From Treponema sp. UBA3819 (GTDB lineage Bacteria; Spirochaetota; Spirochaetia; Treponematales; Treponemataceae), in contig DFDV01000003.1 of the NCBI GenBank assembly GCA_002369025.1, positions 1-31,327 of the forward strand: a stretch of DNA of 31,327 nucleotides, given 5' to 3'. Shown here one piece after another: positions 1 through 7,414 of this stretch. Both the position numbers and the translations under genes were made by a program. The notes under the pieces were generated by a model. It did not search any database. It was given only the letters and a program-made list of their open reading frames with translations, and was not told the origin of the DNA. How positions within the stretch are numbered: position 1 is the stretch's first letter; each line of letters opens with the position of its first letter.

Positions 1-655
1 CGCCATTTGCAGAAACCTTTACCGTCTTTGAAGCTTCCTTGCTTGTGCTTCCGCAAGTTGCAGTTACTTTTACGGTAAAAGTCTTTTCCTCAGCGGCAGT
101 ATTGTTCACCGTCAGAGTAAGTTCCCCGGTAGTTTCACCTGATTTTGCAGTTACAAGACCTTCATCAGCAGTTACCGTCCATGCATAAGTTACAGAAGCA
201 TTTTCAGACGCATCAGCCGTAGCCGTATATTTTATGTCTGCAGCATTGTACTGAATCCTTTCCGCACCAGTGATAGAAACGCTATTTAAAGTGCCGGAGG
301 CTTCCTTTTCAAATTTTGTTACGCTTCCTACAGTAATTGCGCCAGTCTTAGCCACAGTCACCGGAATTACCGCATTCTTATATCCAGAGGCAGTTGCCGT
401 TACAGTCGCATTTCCTTCCTTTACTGAAGTAATTTTTACCGCGCCGTCAGCCACTTCTGCCTTCGCAATTTTCTCATCAGAAGATGAAGCACCACTTGCC
501 GATGCTCCCAATTCCTCCACAGAAACAACCTTTACCTGTGAAGTAAAACTCGGCCCCGAGTCGTCATCATCGTTTCCACAAGAGGTAAATACCCCCCCCC
601 AAGCAAGCATCGCCATCGCACCAAGCGAGGCAAGCACTCTATTGAATTTTTTCAT
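1..655 (-). CDS. Surface lipoprotein with Ig-like repeats (3' end outside window)
   Basis: The gene starts at ATG 655 and stays open to the window edge (218 codons), so the C-terminus is missing. The N-terminus MKKFNRVLASLGAMAMLAWG followed by VFTSC is a lipoprotein signal peptide with a spirochaete-type lipobox (FTSC); an acidic GNDDDDSG tether follows. The rest is Ser/Thr/Ala/Val-rich and reads as bacterial Ig-like (Big_2-type) beta-sandwich repeats, for example the segment KITSVKEGNATVTATASGYK. A good ribosome site (AAGGAG) lies about 10 bases upstream. The next gene upstream (903-1880) has a clearly paralogous start. Nine consecutive G bases on the coding strand (600-592) encode W-G-G-V just before the lipobox, so slippage there would shift the frame. 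The likely role is an outer-membrane or periplasmic surface protein; its ligand is unknown. Confidence 0.8.
   Translation of the reverse strand, partial: MKKFNRVLASLGAMAMLAWGGVFTSCGNDDDDSGPSFTSQVKVVSVEELGASASGASSSDEKIAKAEVADGAVKITSVKEGNATVTATASGYKNAVIPVTVAKTGAITVGSVTKFEKEASGTLNSVSITGAERIQYNAADIKYTATADASENASVTYAWTVTADEGLVTAKSGETTGELTLTVNNTAAEEKTFTVKVTATCGSTSKEASKTVKVSANG
592..600 (-). repeat. Poly-G (9) homopolymer inside lipoprotein signal-peptide coding region
   Basis: Nine C bases on the plus strand, which are nine G in the coding strand, span codons 19-22 of the lipoprotein. With nine G the frame is open. With ten G a stop (TGA) follows within about 12 codons, and with eight G a stop (TAA) follows after about 23 codons. 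This is the layout of a contingency (phase-variable) tract. Confidence 0.75.
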
Positions 656-902
656 AACACTTTTACTCCTTTTTGAGGGGGAAAGCCTTCCCCTCGCTCC
701 AGCCCGCCCGTCTGCCTCTAGCAGACAAGCGGTCTTACGCTACCCCTTCGCCTAGGGGCAAACTTTTTTTTCTGCCTTTCAGCCCCTAAAACCCCAGTCC
801 TCAGACCGTGATTAAGGCGCACACACAAATGCAGACGCACCCCGCCTCACCCCACATTTCTGCGGGGCAGCGGAATACGCCTTAGATTAAAATGATTGAG
901 AA
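656..902. other. Intergenic region with GC-rich inverted repeats
   Basis: These 247 bases between the two lipoprotein genes contain no credible ORF. Next to the downstream gene is an AAGGAG ribosome site (about 665-672, minus strand). A near-perfect palindrome, GAGGGG...CCCCTC, lies at 675-695. A long inverted pair, TAAGGCG at about 814-820 and CGCCTTA at about 877-883, encloses a GC-rich stretch. I see no confident promoter, so the first lipoprotein may be read through from the second. Confidence 0.5.
675..695. repeat. REP-like palindrome, copy 1
   Basis: The minus-strand sequence reads GAGGGGAAGGCTTT followed by CCCCCTC, then A-rich DNA. The same core (AGGGGAA, AGGCTTT, CCCCT, AAAAA) recurs at 27286-27307 on the plus strand, outside any gene. 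Shared sequence at two distant intergenic sites suggests a small dispersed palindromic element rather than two independent terminators. Confidence 0.5.
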
Positions 903-1880
903 TTAGTCAGTATATTCAATTTTCAGGCTGAACAGATATCCGCCTTGTGATGCAGCACCAAGAATGTATGTTCCTGCTGGAACACTGGCAAAAGTAAGGG
1001 TTGCAGGCGTTGTATCCTGATCTTGCGAAAGTTTAATTTCTTGTGATGCAACTGCCGGTGTGCCGGTACTTGTAATATCACTTCCGCTTGCAGCCTTCAA
1101 AACCCACTGACCAGCTGTCTGCCCCTGCTTGGTCAATGCTTCAATCGTAATTTTTGCAGCCTTTGCAAGCGTTAATTGTAAACCATATTCTTCACCAGAA
1201 GTTTTATTTGCTGATGTAGATGTCATTTTAACAACAGAGCGCAAGGGAGAGTCTTTTTTCAGTGCCTGAATTGACTTGCCAGATTTCGAAGCCATGATGG
1301 TAACGGTATCATCAAGTTTTGCCGCTGTGCCGTCAACTTTTCCAAGTTCTGCTGCCGCTGAAAGGTCTAACTCGTAGTTACCATCTCCACTCGGTGTGGG
1401 TGTGGGATCAGGCGTTGTGGCGGCTGTAATCGTGTATGCAACCGTTCCTGTTTTTTCAATCGCTTTGCCGGAATTAAGTGCTTCTGCGGGCAGGCTCACC
1501 TTAACAGAGAGGGTTCCTTTCTTTTCCGCTGTAACGGTTTTTGCCGTAAGACCTACGGTAATGGTTGCCACAGTGGCTCCGTTAGCCAAGGCTTCTTTAA
1601 GAGCAATCGTACCTACGGTAAAATCATCAGATGTAACCGTCACACAGCTTGCGGGAAAATCCGTTACTGCCAATGCTTTAAATGAATCGTCAGCGAGTAT
1701 CCCTTTTACCGTTGCGGTAACTGTTTTGCCACTTTCTACAGTAATCGCGTCGCCAGAAACGGTGAGAGATGGCGTTTTTGTTTCACCATCATCATTAGAA
1801 CAAGAGGTAAAGTTTACCCCTCCCACAGTCAAAAGAAGCGCTGACAGTACTCCCGTCAGCACCTTGCTAAACTTTTTCAT
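903..1880 (-). CDS. Surface lipoprotein, Ig-like N-terminal part and beta-sandwich C-terminal part
   Basis: This is a 325-residue lipoprotein. The signal peptide MKKFSKVLTGVLSALLLTVG is followed by the lipobox FTSC and an acidic SNDDGE tether. Residues ~35-155 form Ig-like beta-rich repeats built of T/V/A. A Pro/Thr linker (TTPDPTPTPSGDG, about 155-168) leads to a C-terminal domain ending in GGYLFSLKIEYTD, which looks like the carbohydrate-binding-type beta-sandwich common at the end of treponemal surface proteins. That domain assignment is inference. A strong ribosome site (AAGGAGG, 1887-1894) supports the ATG at 1880. It is paralogous to the truncated gene downstream over the first ~30 residues but lacks the poly-G run, having GGAGGGG and an extra Asn codon there instead. 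Confidence 0.8.
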   Translation of the reverse strand: MKKFSKVLTGVLSALLLTVGGVNFTSCSNDDGETKTPSLTVSGDAITVESGKTVTATVKGILADDSFKALAVTDFPASCVTVTSDDFTVGTIALKEALANGATVATITVGLTAKTVTAEKKGTLSVKVSLPAEALNSGKAIEKTGTVAYTITAATTPDPTPTPSGDGNYELDLSAAAELGKVDGTAAKLDDTVTIMASKSGKSIQALKKDSPLRSVVKMTSTSANKTSGEEYGLQLTLAKAAKITIEALTKQGQTAGQWVLKAASGSDITSTGTPAVASQEIKLSQDQDTTPATLTFASVPAGTYILGAASQGGYLFSLKIEYTD

Positions 1881-1932
1881 AACAGTTCCTCCTTACTTGA
1901 ACTCTTTATGATTTTTTAATGTGCGCAATCAT

Positions 1933-1962
1933 ACTATATGACAAAGTGGCTGAACTAAGCAA
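1933..1962 (-). promoter_or_regulatory. Putative sigma70 promoter for the lipoprotein pair
   Basis: On the minus strand, TTGCTT (1962-1957), an 18-base spacer and TATAGT (1938-1933) precede the ATG at 1880 by about 50 bases. The match is moderate and I could not test it. Confidence 0.4.
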
Positions 1963-2009
1963 ACGAATTTTTGGACTATTACGACTTTTTCCGCTAAGCC
2001 ATTACCGGT

Positions 2010-2753
2010 TTAACGCTTCTGCATGATGATTTCGTACGATTTCTGCACTTTTTCAAACAAGGTCCTGTCACCGTCTTCGCTGTCCGGGTGATATCTGGCG
2101 GCAAGACGGCGGTGGGCAGTCTTTACTTCATCTAAGCCTGCATTTTCACTCAGTCCCAGATCCGCGTATGCGGCGGCAACTTCACCGCTTGTACATGAAT
2201 AGCCAATAATCCGGGCAAGGTAGACAGAGGGCTTTTCCCCCTGGCGATTATCATCCCACTGTCTTTCAAGTGTCTGTAAAAATGCAAATACAGATTTTAA
2301 AAGATTATTATTATCACTTACCTTCAAAAGCCTTGCCGCAAGACATTCGGTCACAAAGTCACCGTTTATCTCACCTGGCTTTCCCGCCGCCCGACACAAA
2401 GTCTGCCAGTCCGCTTCATATTCTTTTCCAAAAGAACGTTTTGCCTGCAAGGCGGCCGTCTCTACATCCCCGGAAGAGTAGACAGCCAGAGCGCAAAGAT
2501 ACAGGGCACCGGAAAAAGGCTCCGGAATATTTTCGTCAGAACCACCATTTTCTACCGTACGGCGGATTCTTTTTTCTTCCAGTATGCGGTTTGCAACCAG
2601 CTGCACAAAAATTCCGGTCACAAGACCAGCCAAAAGTCCGCCAATGCCACCCACGCAGCCAATCAGAGTACAGACGAGAAGAATTTTGTGGGAAAGAATA
2701 AAGTCTTTTATGCGGAGGACAGTCTTCTTTATGACTGCGGGCACTTTCATCAT
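2010..2753 (-). CDS. Membrane-anchored J-domain (DjlA-like) co-chaperone
   Basis: The protein has 247 residues. A single membrane region (about 22-52, containing a GG-rich GCVGGIGGLLAGLVTG segment) is followed by a helical cytoplasmic region (about 80-185) resembling the TerB-like part of DjlA proteins. A C-terminal J domain (about 193-247) carries the diagnostic His-Pro-Asp at residues 222-224 (ARYHPDSED). J domains stimulate the ATPase of DnaK; the membrane anchor suggests recruitment of DnaK to the inner membrane. The start codon overlaps the stop of the upstream permease-like gene as TAATG (shared base 2753), so translation is coupled. A second in-frame ATG lies immediately after the first. 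The overall call is strong for the J domain and weaker for the DjlA assignment. Confidence 0.75.
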   Translation of the reverse strand: MMKVPAVIKKTVLRIKDFILSHKILLVCTLIGCVGGIGGLLAGLVTGIFVQLVANRILEEKRIRRTVENGGSDENIPEPFSGALYLCALAVYSSGDVETAALQAKRSFGKEYEADWQTLCRAAGKPGEINGDFVTECLAARLLKVSDNNNLLKSVFAFLQTLERQWDDNRQGEKPSVYLARIIGYSCTSGEVAAAYADLGLSENAGLDEVKTAHRRLAARYHPDSEDGDRTLFEKVQKSYEIIMQKR

Positions 2754-4570
2754 TATTTTCCGGAGCGTCGTGCCAGGAAGAACAAAGACACAAGCAGGAA
2801 GAGCACAATATAAATTCCTATTGCAGAAAGCACCGTCATCTGGCTGGAAAAAGCAACAAGGGTGTAGCAGAGAATTTCACTCACATATATACAGATTTCC
2901 AGAACAAGATAAAGCACCAGCGTACAGGCCGGGAAATTCAAAATCCACACGAACTTAAAAATCTGGTTGTGCTTCAGCCGGTAATTCCATGCAAAAGATG
3001 CAAAGGCAATCATCAGAATCAAAAGCAAAAGCGGATAGGTCACCCGCTGAATCAGTGCCGCCTGGAATACTTCAGCAGAATAGCCAAAGTGCTCTGCCCT
3101 GTTCACCATTTTAATAAGGTTTACAAGATTCATGTTTTTGGGACCAACCACAGCATCACAGGCAAGGTTAAAGTCCGTAAAGGGCATGGCCAGCAGGAGA
3201 ACATTTTCTTCTTCCCTCTCATCCAGAGGAATGCTCTGGGCATAGGTAAAGACAGGATCATTTCTCAGGCGGGTGTTTTCCCTTGCAACAGAACGCAAAA
3301 TCACATAGGGAATATTCTTAAAAGATTCCTTAATGTCATACTGGATGGCTGTATTTGCATCAAAAATGGAGATGGGTTCAGCAACCATTTTGGCATAAGG
3401 AGTCTTAACCGAGCGGATAAAATGTCCGTCACGACCATAAGTGTAGAGCGAAAATTCACGCAGATACTGAATCATCCTGCCCGAATTGGAAACCATGGTA
3501 ATGCCTTTTATATAGACCACGTCCTTCACACCGTCAGGATGAGTGATGGTAAAGTAAACATTCTGTGCAGATTCAAAAAGCTGCAGGTGAAGGGTTTCAT
3601 CTATAAAAAATGCTTCCTGGGCAAGACGCTCTTTTGCAATTTCATAATAATTCTTTATGTCAGGGTCTACAAAAATGCCGCCTTCATTATACAATTCCTG
3701 AAACTCATAGTAGGCTTCCAGATTGTCATCATTCATCAGATAAAAATAGGCCTTCTTTTTCTTCTCAAAGAGTTTTTTTGCCGCCTGGTCTGCAATAGGA
3801 GCAGAATCATTCAAACGGTTCCATGCCTCTGCAGCCATACGGCGGGCATCAAGCATATTTACATCAGCCTCTGTTCCCGTAGTAACCGCCAGCTGGGCAA
3901 AATAATGGGCATCAAACCAGCGTTTTTCAGCATAAGCCTTCTTTGATTTTTCCAGCAGCGTGGTAACCGTCTCATTCTGCAATTCCTGCCAGCGGTAACT
4001 GTCATCAACTGCCTTTTCCCTGGCCTTGGGACGAGCCCGCATACTGTGCAGACTGCGTTCAGAATCATCTATCAGCTTCTGAGCATCTTCGTTACCGGGA
4101 GAAAGCCTGAGAGCCTGCCGTCCGTATTCATGGGCAAGATAATAGTTTTTGATTACATAACAATAGCGTCCGCTTATAAGATATTCATTTAAAAGCCGGG
4201 GGGCAGCCTCCGCAAGACGCTGATGGGCATTTATTGCAGGTACAAAAATCTCAAAACTCATGGTAAGGATAAAGACCATACCAAGAGAAGTAAAGATGAC
4301 CATTTTAAAGTGCTTAAAAATCGCCGGTGAAAAACGTTCCTTTGCATTTCCCGTATTCTGGCCAAAATAAATGGAAAGCAGCATCAGGAAGGCACTTCCA
4401 AAGAGGGCAGGAAGTACCCGGAAGAAATAGAGCATTCCCTGCAGAAAAATATAGGATGCATTCTGAGATTCAAGCAGAATCGGCTTATCAATCGCAAAAA
4501 TGGAAATTCCCATGCAGATGAGGAAAGCGGTAAGAACATAAGCGAACAGGGAAATAAAAACTTTTTTCAT
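2753..4570 (-). CDS. LptF/LptG (YjgP/YjgQ)-like permease with helical repeat insertion
   Basis: The protein has 605 residues. Membrane segments lie at about 5-28, 44-68 and 88-113. The third ends in FEIFVPAINAHQ, like the end of TM3 in LptF/LptG. A helical, TPR-like stretch follows (about 125-320), then a beta-rich region (about 325-415) that could be the jellyroll. The motif NLVNLIKMVNRAEHFGYSAE (481-500) and QRVTYPLLLL resemble the family's conserved helix before TM4, and three more membrane segments follow (about 511-530, 540-566, 575-600). The six-helix layout around a periplasmic domain is that of the lipid-export permeases; the helical insertion is unusual. The start overlaps the upstream stop as ATGA, indicating coupling to the neighbouring polytopic protein. 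The family assignment rests on motif reading only and could be wrong. Treponemes generally lack LPS, so the substrate is unknown. Confidence 0.6.
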   Translation of the reverse strand: MKKVFISLFAYVLTAFLICMGISIFAIDKPILLESQNASYIFLQGMLYFFRVLPALFGSAFLMLLSIYFGQNTGNAKERFSPAIFKHFKMVIFTSLGMVFILTMSFEIFVPAINAHQRLAEAAPRLLNEYLISGRYCYVIKNYYLAHEYGRQALRLSPGNEDAQKLIDDSERSLHSMRARPKAREKAVDDSYRWQELQNETVTTLLEKSKKAYAEKRWFDAHYFAQLAVTTGTEADVNMLDARRMAAEAWNRLNDSAPIADQAAKKLFEKKKKAYFYLMNDDNLEAYYEFQELYNEGGIFVDPDIKNYYEIAKERLAQEAFFIDETLHLQLFESAQNVYFTITHPDGVKDVVYIKGITMVSNSGRMIQYLREFSLYTYGRDGHFIRSVKTPYAKMVAEPISIFDANTAIQYDIKESFKNIPYVILRSVARENTRLRNDPVFTYAQSIPLDEREEENVLLLAMPFTDFNLACDAVVGPKNMNLVNLIKMVNRAEHFGYSAEVFQAALIQRVTYPLLLLILMIAFASFAWNYRLKHNQIFKFVWILNFPACTLVLYLVLEICIYVSEILCYTLVAFSSQMTVLSAIGIYIVLFLLVSLFFLARRSGK

Positions 4571-5598
4571 TCTTCATCCTCTTCCGCAAAAAAAGTAATG
4601 TTTCCCTCACGGCTGTTGATTTTTTTACAGACAAAACCAAATATCAGGAAGAAGAGCATAAAGGCAATATTTACAAACAAGGCCAGAGGTTCACGAACCC
4701 GCCCCACTCCACTGAAGATATCCGGAAGATAATGCTCCAGATTAAAGAAGAAATCTGCACATGTCAGGGAAAGGTCAGAAAAAATCTTGTGAGCATATAT
4801 CAGGGCATTAACTGTAAAGACAATCAGGGAAGCTGCCATCACAATACTTGCATTCAAAAAACGCCAGCTGTTTACGTTGCGGATAAAAATAATGGAAAAA
4901 AGTGCCAGTCCCATGGAAGCAAAGGCAATCCAGGGAATTATACCGGCAGACCAGGATGCGCGGGCCGCCTTTTGCAGGACTTTGTATGCATTTACAGGCT
5001 TACTCACTACGGGCGGTTTTTCTGTTGCGTTGGCAAAAATAGTGTCTGTGTACCCATTCCCCGGCTTTATCGTAACCGCTGTCGTAAAGGGATAGAGTTC
5101 ACCTGCCTTTCCCCGCAGCCCCGCTTTGTCAATCAAAAATCCTTCGCCATAAAGATTTTTATCCTTTTCAGAAGAATGGTAAACGCGGGAATAAAAATAT
5201 ACATTTCCACCAAACTCCCTGAAGTAACCCGCAGACAAATCTTCGGGGACCGGAGCTTCATAGGGATCTGCCTCATAGGCAAAGGCCGCCATAATATCAA
5301 GCGGAAGAAAAGCACCCCAAGCCAGCAGGCAGAGGAAAGCATAGGTCAGATAGAGAGGAAGACGCTTTGCCGGATGGCGGATAATATAGAGCGCCAGAAT
5401 CATCAGCGAAAGTATGCAGATAAAAGGAACTATATCAAAAAAAGCCCTGAGAAAAAAATCTGTGGAAAAAAATGTAACGTCACTTCCAGCCACAAGAATG
5501 GAAAGGTCATAGGTCAGCATGACAAAGACAGAGGCCGCCAGACTTGCCACGACGCATAAAATCAGAAATATGACTGTCAGTTTAACCGGATATTTCAT
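4567..5598 (-). CDS. Polytopic membrane protein, possible LptF/G-like partner
   Basis: From ATG 5598 the product has 343 residues. It has membrane segments near the N-terminus (KLTVIFLILCVVASLAAS), a second and third pair before an extracytoplasmic beta-rich section (GGNVYFYSRVYH through about KPGNGYTD), and three or more C-terminal segments ending in LFVNIAFMLFFLIFGFVCKK. The arrangement mirrors the adjacent LptF/G-like protein, so the two may form a heterodimer, but I recognise no diagnostic motif. The frame extends to a GTG at 5670. I prefer 5598 because the extra 24 codons are rich in ATA/TTA/CTA, unlike the rest of the gene, and because the GTG has no ribosome site. The ATG also lacks one; TATTCT sits seven bases before it. 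The gene overlaps the next as ATGA. Confidence 0.6.
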   Translation of the reverse strand: MKYPVKLTVIFLILCVVASLAASVFVMLTYDLSILVAGSDVTFFSTDFFLRAFFDIVPFICILSLMILALYIIRHPAKRLPLYLTYAFLCLLAWGAFLPLDIMAAFAYEADPYEAPVPEDLSAGYFREFGGNVYFYSRVYHSSEKDKNLYGEGFLIDKAGLRGKAGELYPFTTAVTIKPGNGYTDTIFANATEKPPVVSKPVNAYKVLQKAARASWSAGIIPWIAFASMGLALFSIIFIRNVNSWRFLNASIVMAASLIVFTVNALIYAHKIFSDLSLTCADFFFNLEHYLPDIFSGVGRVREPLALFVNIAFMLFFLIFGFVCKKINSREGNITFFAEEDEE

Positions 5599-5673
5599 TA
5601 TATATAGAATATCACGAAAAACTGCTAAAAACAACCAGATTATGTATCCAATTATGCGCAAAGACAACACAAG

Positions 5674-5693
5674 TTATCCACAGGCTTTACACA
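5674..5693 (+). promoter_or_regulatory. DnaA-box pair, copy 1
   Basis: TTATCCACA (5674-5682) is a perfect consensus box. It is followed after GG by CTTTACACA (5685-5693), one mismatch from TTWTNCACA. Confidence 0.6.
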
Positions 5694-5907
5694 AAAAAAG
5701 TCTGTCAATACTTTTTTAAAATTTTTTTTATTTTTTTTCTACGCCGCCATATATCTAACATTCGTTAGTCAAAAAGGATATATTTCTATGTATTATATAG
5801 AATTAAACAATTTTTACAAAAGCACTGGCGATAAAAGCCACTATTTTCTTACAGTATCAGCAGACAGCATTTTAAGTATATTTTAACATAAAAAGAAAAA
5901 TGGAAAG

Positions 5908-5927
5908 TTATCCACAGGTTTTACACA
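5908..5927 (+). promoter_or_regulatory. DnaA-box pair, copy 2
   Basis: TTATCCACA (5908-5916) is a perfect box, and TTTTACACA (5919-5927) also fits the TTWTNCACA consensus. The pair is in the same orientation as copy 1 and 234 bases from it. Confidence 0.6.
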
Positions 5928-5933
5928 CAGCAT

Positions 5934-5963
5934 AAAAAAACCGGTTCCTCTTACAGAAACCGG
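5934..5963 (-). terminator. Rho-independent terminator of the STAS gene
   Basis: Read on the minus strand, CCGGTTTC, a loop of seven bases (TGTAAGA) and GGAACCGG form an eight-base stem (one G-U pair), followed by TTTTTTT. It lies about 25 bases after the stop codon at 5989. Confidence 0.8.
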
Positions 5964-5988
5964 CTGCTTTATATTGAATAAAAATGAT

Positions 5989-6540
5989 TTATCCCAGGAA
6001 AACCTGACCCTGCTGATCGATTGCAAGAATTGACTTACATTCTGAACAGCGGAAACGGCCTGCTTTTGTTGCCTTAAGACGCTTTGAACAGACAGGGCAG
6101 CCAAAAATCTTTGGGAAGGGGCTGTCGTCCACAGGTGCGCCGGACTTGAAGAAACTGATTGAATCTCCAATATTGTCCTTGATGTTGAAGAACTGAGAAA
6201 ATCCCAAAAGCTGAAAGACTTCATATACCTTGGGCTGAATTTCCAGCAGAACGATATCGCCACCCTTAGGCTTAACCATCTTTAAGAATGCGGTAAAGGA
6301 ACCGATACCGGTAGAAGACACATAATTGAGTGAAGAGCAGTTAAAAATCAGATTAACATAACCGCTGTCTACGACTTTCTGAATTCTTTTCTGGAAGAAA
6401 CTTGAGTTGTAGGTATCAATATATCCGTTAAGATAAACGATAAGACCTTTATCAACATCAGGAATCTTATCGAGGGAAATCTTCAGACTGTCATCCCGTT
6501 CATCATTAAATCCAGGAACCAAATCGTTATTGTTAGCCAT
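5989..6540 (-). CDS. STAS-domain anti-sigma factor antagonist with C-terminal zinc ribbon
   Basis: The protein has 183 residues. Residues ~18-130 form a STAS domain with the hallmark loop LNYVSSTGIG (71-80); by alignment with SpoIIAA, Ser76 is the likely phospho-acceptor that an anti-sigma kinase would modify. Residues 147-183 form a zinc ribbon (Cys148, Cys151, Cys165, Cys168: CPVC and CSEC). The role is in a partner-switching cascade that frees a sigma factor or controls another enzyme. The zinc ribbon could add a nucleic-acid or protein contact. No kinase or phosphatase gene lies nearby, so its partner is encoded elsewhere. It has its own strong promoter (6569-6597), a TAGGAG ribosome site (6545-6550) and a terminator, so it is monocistronic. 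Confidence 0.85.
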   Translation of the reverse strand: MANNNDLVPGFNDERDDSLKISLDKIPDVDKGLIVYLNGYIDTYNSSFFQKRIQKVVDSGYVNLIFNCSSLNYVSSTGIGSFTAFLKMVKPKGGDIVLLEIQPKVYEVFQLLGFSQFFNIKDNIGDSISFFKSGAPVDDSPFPKIFGCPVCSKRLKATKAGRFRCSECKSILAIDQQGQVFLG

Positions 6541-6568
6541 ACTACTCCTACCGTAATGCAGTAAACTA

Positions 6569-6597
6569 AGTATACCTTAAAAGAAATATATTGTCAA
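6569..6597 (-). promoter_or_regulatory. Strong sigma70 promoter for the STAS gene
   Basis: The minus strand reads TTGACA (6597-6592), a 17-base spacer, then TATACT (6574-6569). This is a perfect -35 and a one-mismatch -10, about 30 bases before the start codon. Confidence 0.75.
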
Positions 6598-6626
6598 ACT
6601 TTATTATCCCCTGCCATCAGAGAAAA

Positions 6627-7367
6627 TCAGGAAAAAGATGGATTCCATCCCCGGTCAACCGGAAGCAGAACCCCGTTCAGGCGGTCATTTTGCAGCAGGA
6701 AAAGCCCCGCAGATGCCACTTCTTCCGGCGAAAGCAGGCTTCCTCCGGGCAATTTTTCCGCAAGAACCTCTGCATCCCGGGTGTATTCGGTAAAGGTAGG
6801 GGCTGGAAGGACAGCGTTGCAGGTAATGCCTGCTTTTCCATACAAGGCAGAAACCGTATGCACCACTACATTCAGGCCTGCTTTTGCTCCACCGTAGGCC
6901 GCATTCGTCCGGAAAATCGTGCGCCTTTCAGTTCCCGTGCCGCCAAAAAGCAGAATCCTCCCCCATTTCTTTTCCTGCATGCGGGGTAGAGCCTTACTCA
7001 CTAATAGGCCCGGGAGAGCATAATCCATAAGGGAAAGCATCTGCCAGTCTTCCGCTGTCGTCTCTTCAAGTGATTTTTGTACAAAAGGGCCATAGCATAC
7101 GCAGAGGATGTCACAGACTTCTGCATGGGCAAGCAGAGGAGTCTCTTCCAGACGGGAAAAATCTTTCGCAGAGAGGGGCTGAACAAATGAGGAAGAAGCG
7201 GGAGAAAGGGCCCGGATGCGCTTCATAAGGGCATCGCATTTTTCACTCTGGTGACCGGCATGCACAATAACTTCCGCACCATTTTCTGCCAGTAACACTG
7301 AAAGGGCTGCCCCAATGCCACCGGAACCGCCTACAAGCAAAGCTTTTTTCCCTGCAAATATTTTCAT
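6627..7367 (-). CDS. Short-chain dehydrogenase/reductase (SDR, FabG-like)
   Basis: The product is 246 residues from ATG 7367. A Rossmann nucleotide-binding loop (GGSGGIG, residues 13-19) and the catalytic Tyr158-x-x-x-Lys162 pair (NAAYGGAKAG) mark the classical SDR family of NAD(P)H-dependent oxidoreductases. Two features deviate: the usual NNAG structural motif is CYGP, and the catalytic Ser about 13 residues before Tyr lies in GGTGT, so a Thr would have to serve. The substrate cannot be named. The frame also offers an ATG at 7376, but that codon lies inside a TATAAT hexamer (7380-7375). A start at 7367 sits seven bases after that -10 with no ribosome site, suggesting a leaderless message. 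It is divergent from trmJ. Confidence 0.75.
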   Translation of the reverse strand: MKIFAGKKALLVGGSGGIGAALSVLLAENGAEVIVHAGHQSEKCDALMKRIRALSPASSSFVQPLSAKDFSRLEETPLLAHAEVCDILCVCYGPFVQKSLEETTAEDWQMLSLMDYALPGLLVSKALPRMQEKKWGRILLFGGTGTERRTIFRTNAAYGGAKAGLNVVVHTVSALYGKAGITCNAVLPAPTFTEYTRDAEVLAEKLPGGSLLSPEEVASAGLFLLQNDRLNGVLLPVDRGWNPSFS

Positions 7368-7414
7368 TGCAAACATTATAGCGCAAAAGCGTAAAAAGAA
7401 GTAGACTGTCAGGT

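Larger units (their letters stand above)
5599..5988. other. AT-rich intergenic region with DnaA-box pairs (origin-like or DnaA-regulated)
   Basis: No gene is credible here. Two direct copies of a ~20-base unit (about 5672-5693 and 5906-5927), differing at one base, each hold a perfect DnaA box TTATCCACA, two bases, then TTTTACACA or CTTTACACA. Between them are long T and A runs (5694-5740), a small inverted repeat CTAAC-ATTC-GTTAG (5755-5768) and AT-rich DNA. The terminator of the STAS gene occupies 5934-5963. Confidence 0.55.

Noticed and set aside
270..755. 161-residue plus-strand ORF
   Set aside because: It is the antisense shadow of the Ig-like lipoprotein, which has a lipobox, a ribosome site and repeat-like sequence on the minus strand.
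1396..1911. 171-residue plus-strand ORF
   Set aside because: It lies opposite the second lipoprotein and has no ribosome site or recognisable family; composition mirrors the Thr/Val repeats.
2969..3946. 325-residue plus-strand ORF
   Set aside because: It is antisense to the LptF/G-like gene; Cys/His/Asn-rich nonsense-like sequence, no promoter or ribosome site.
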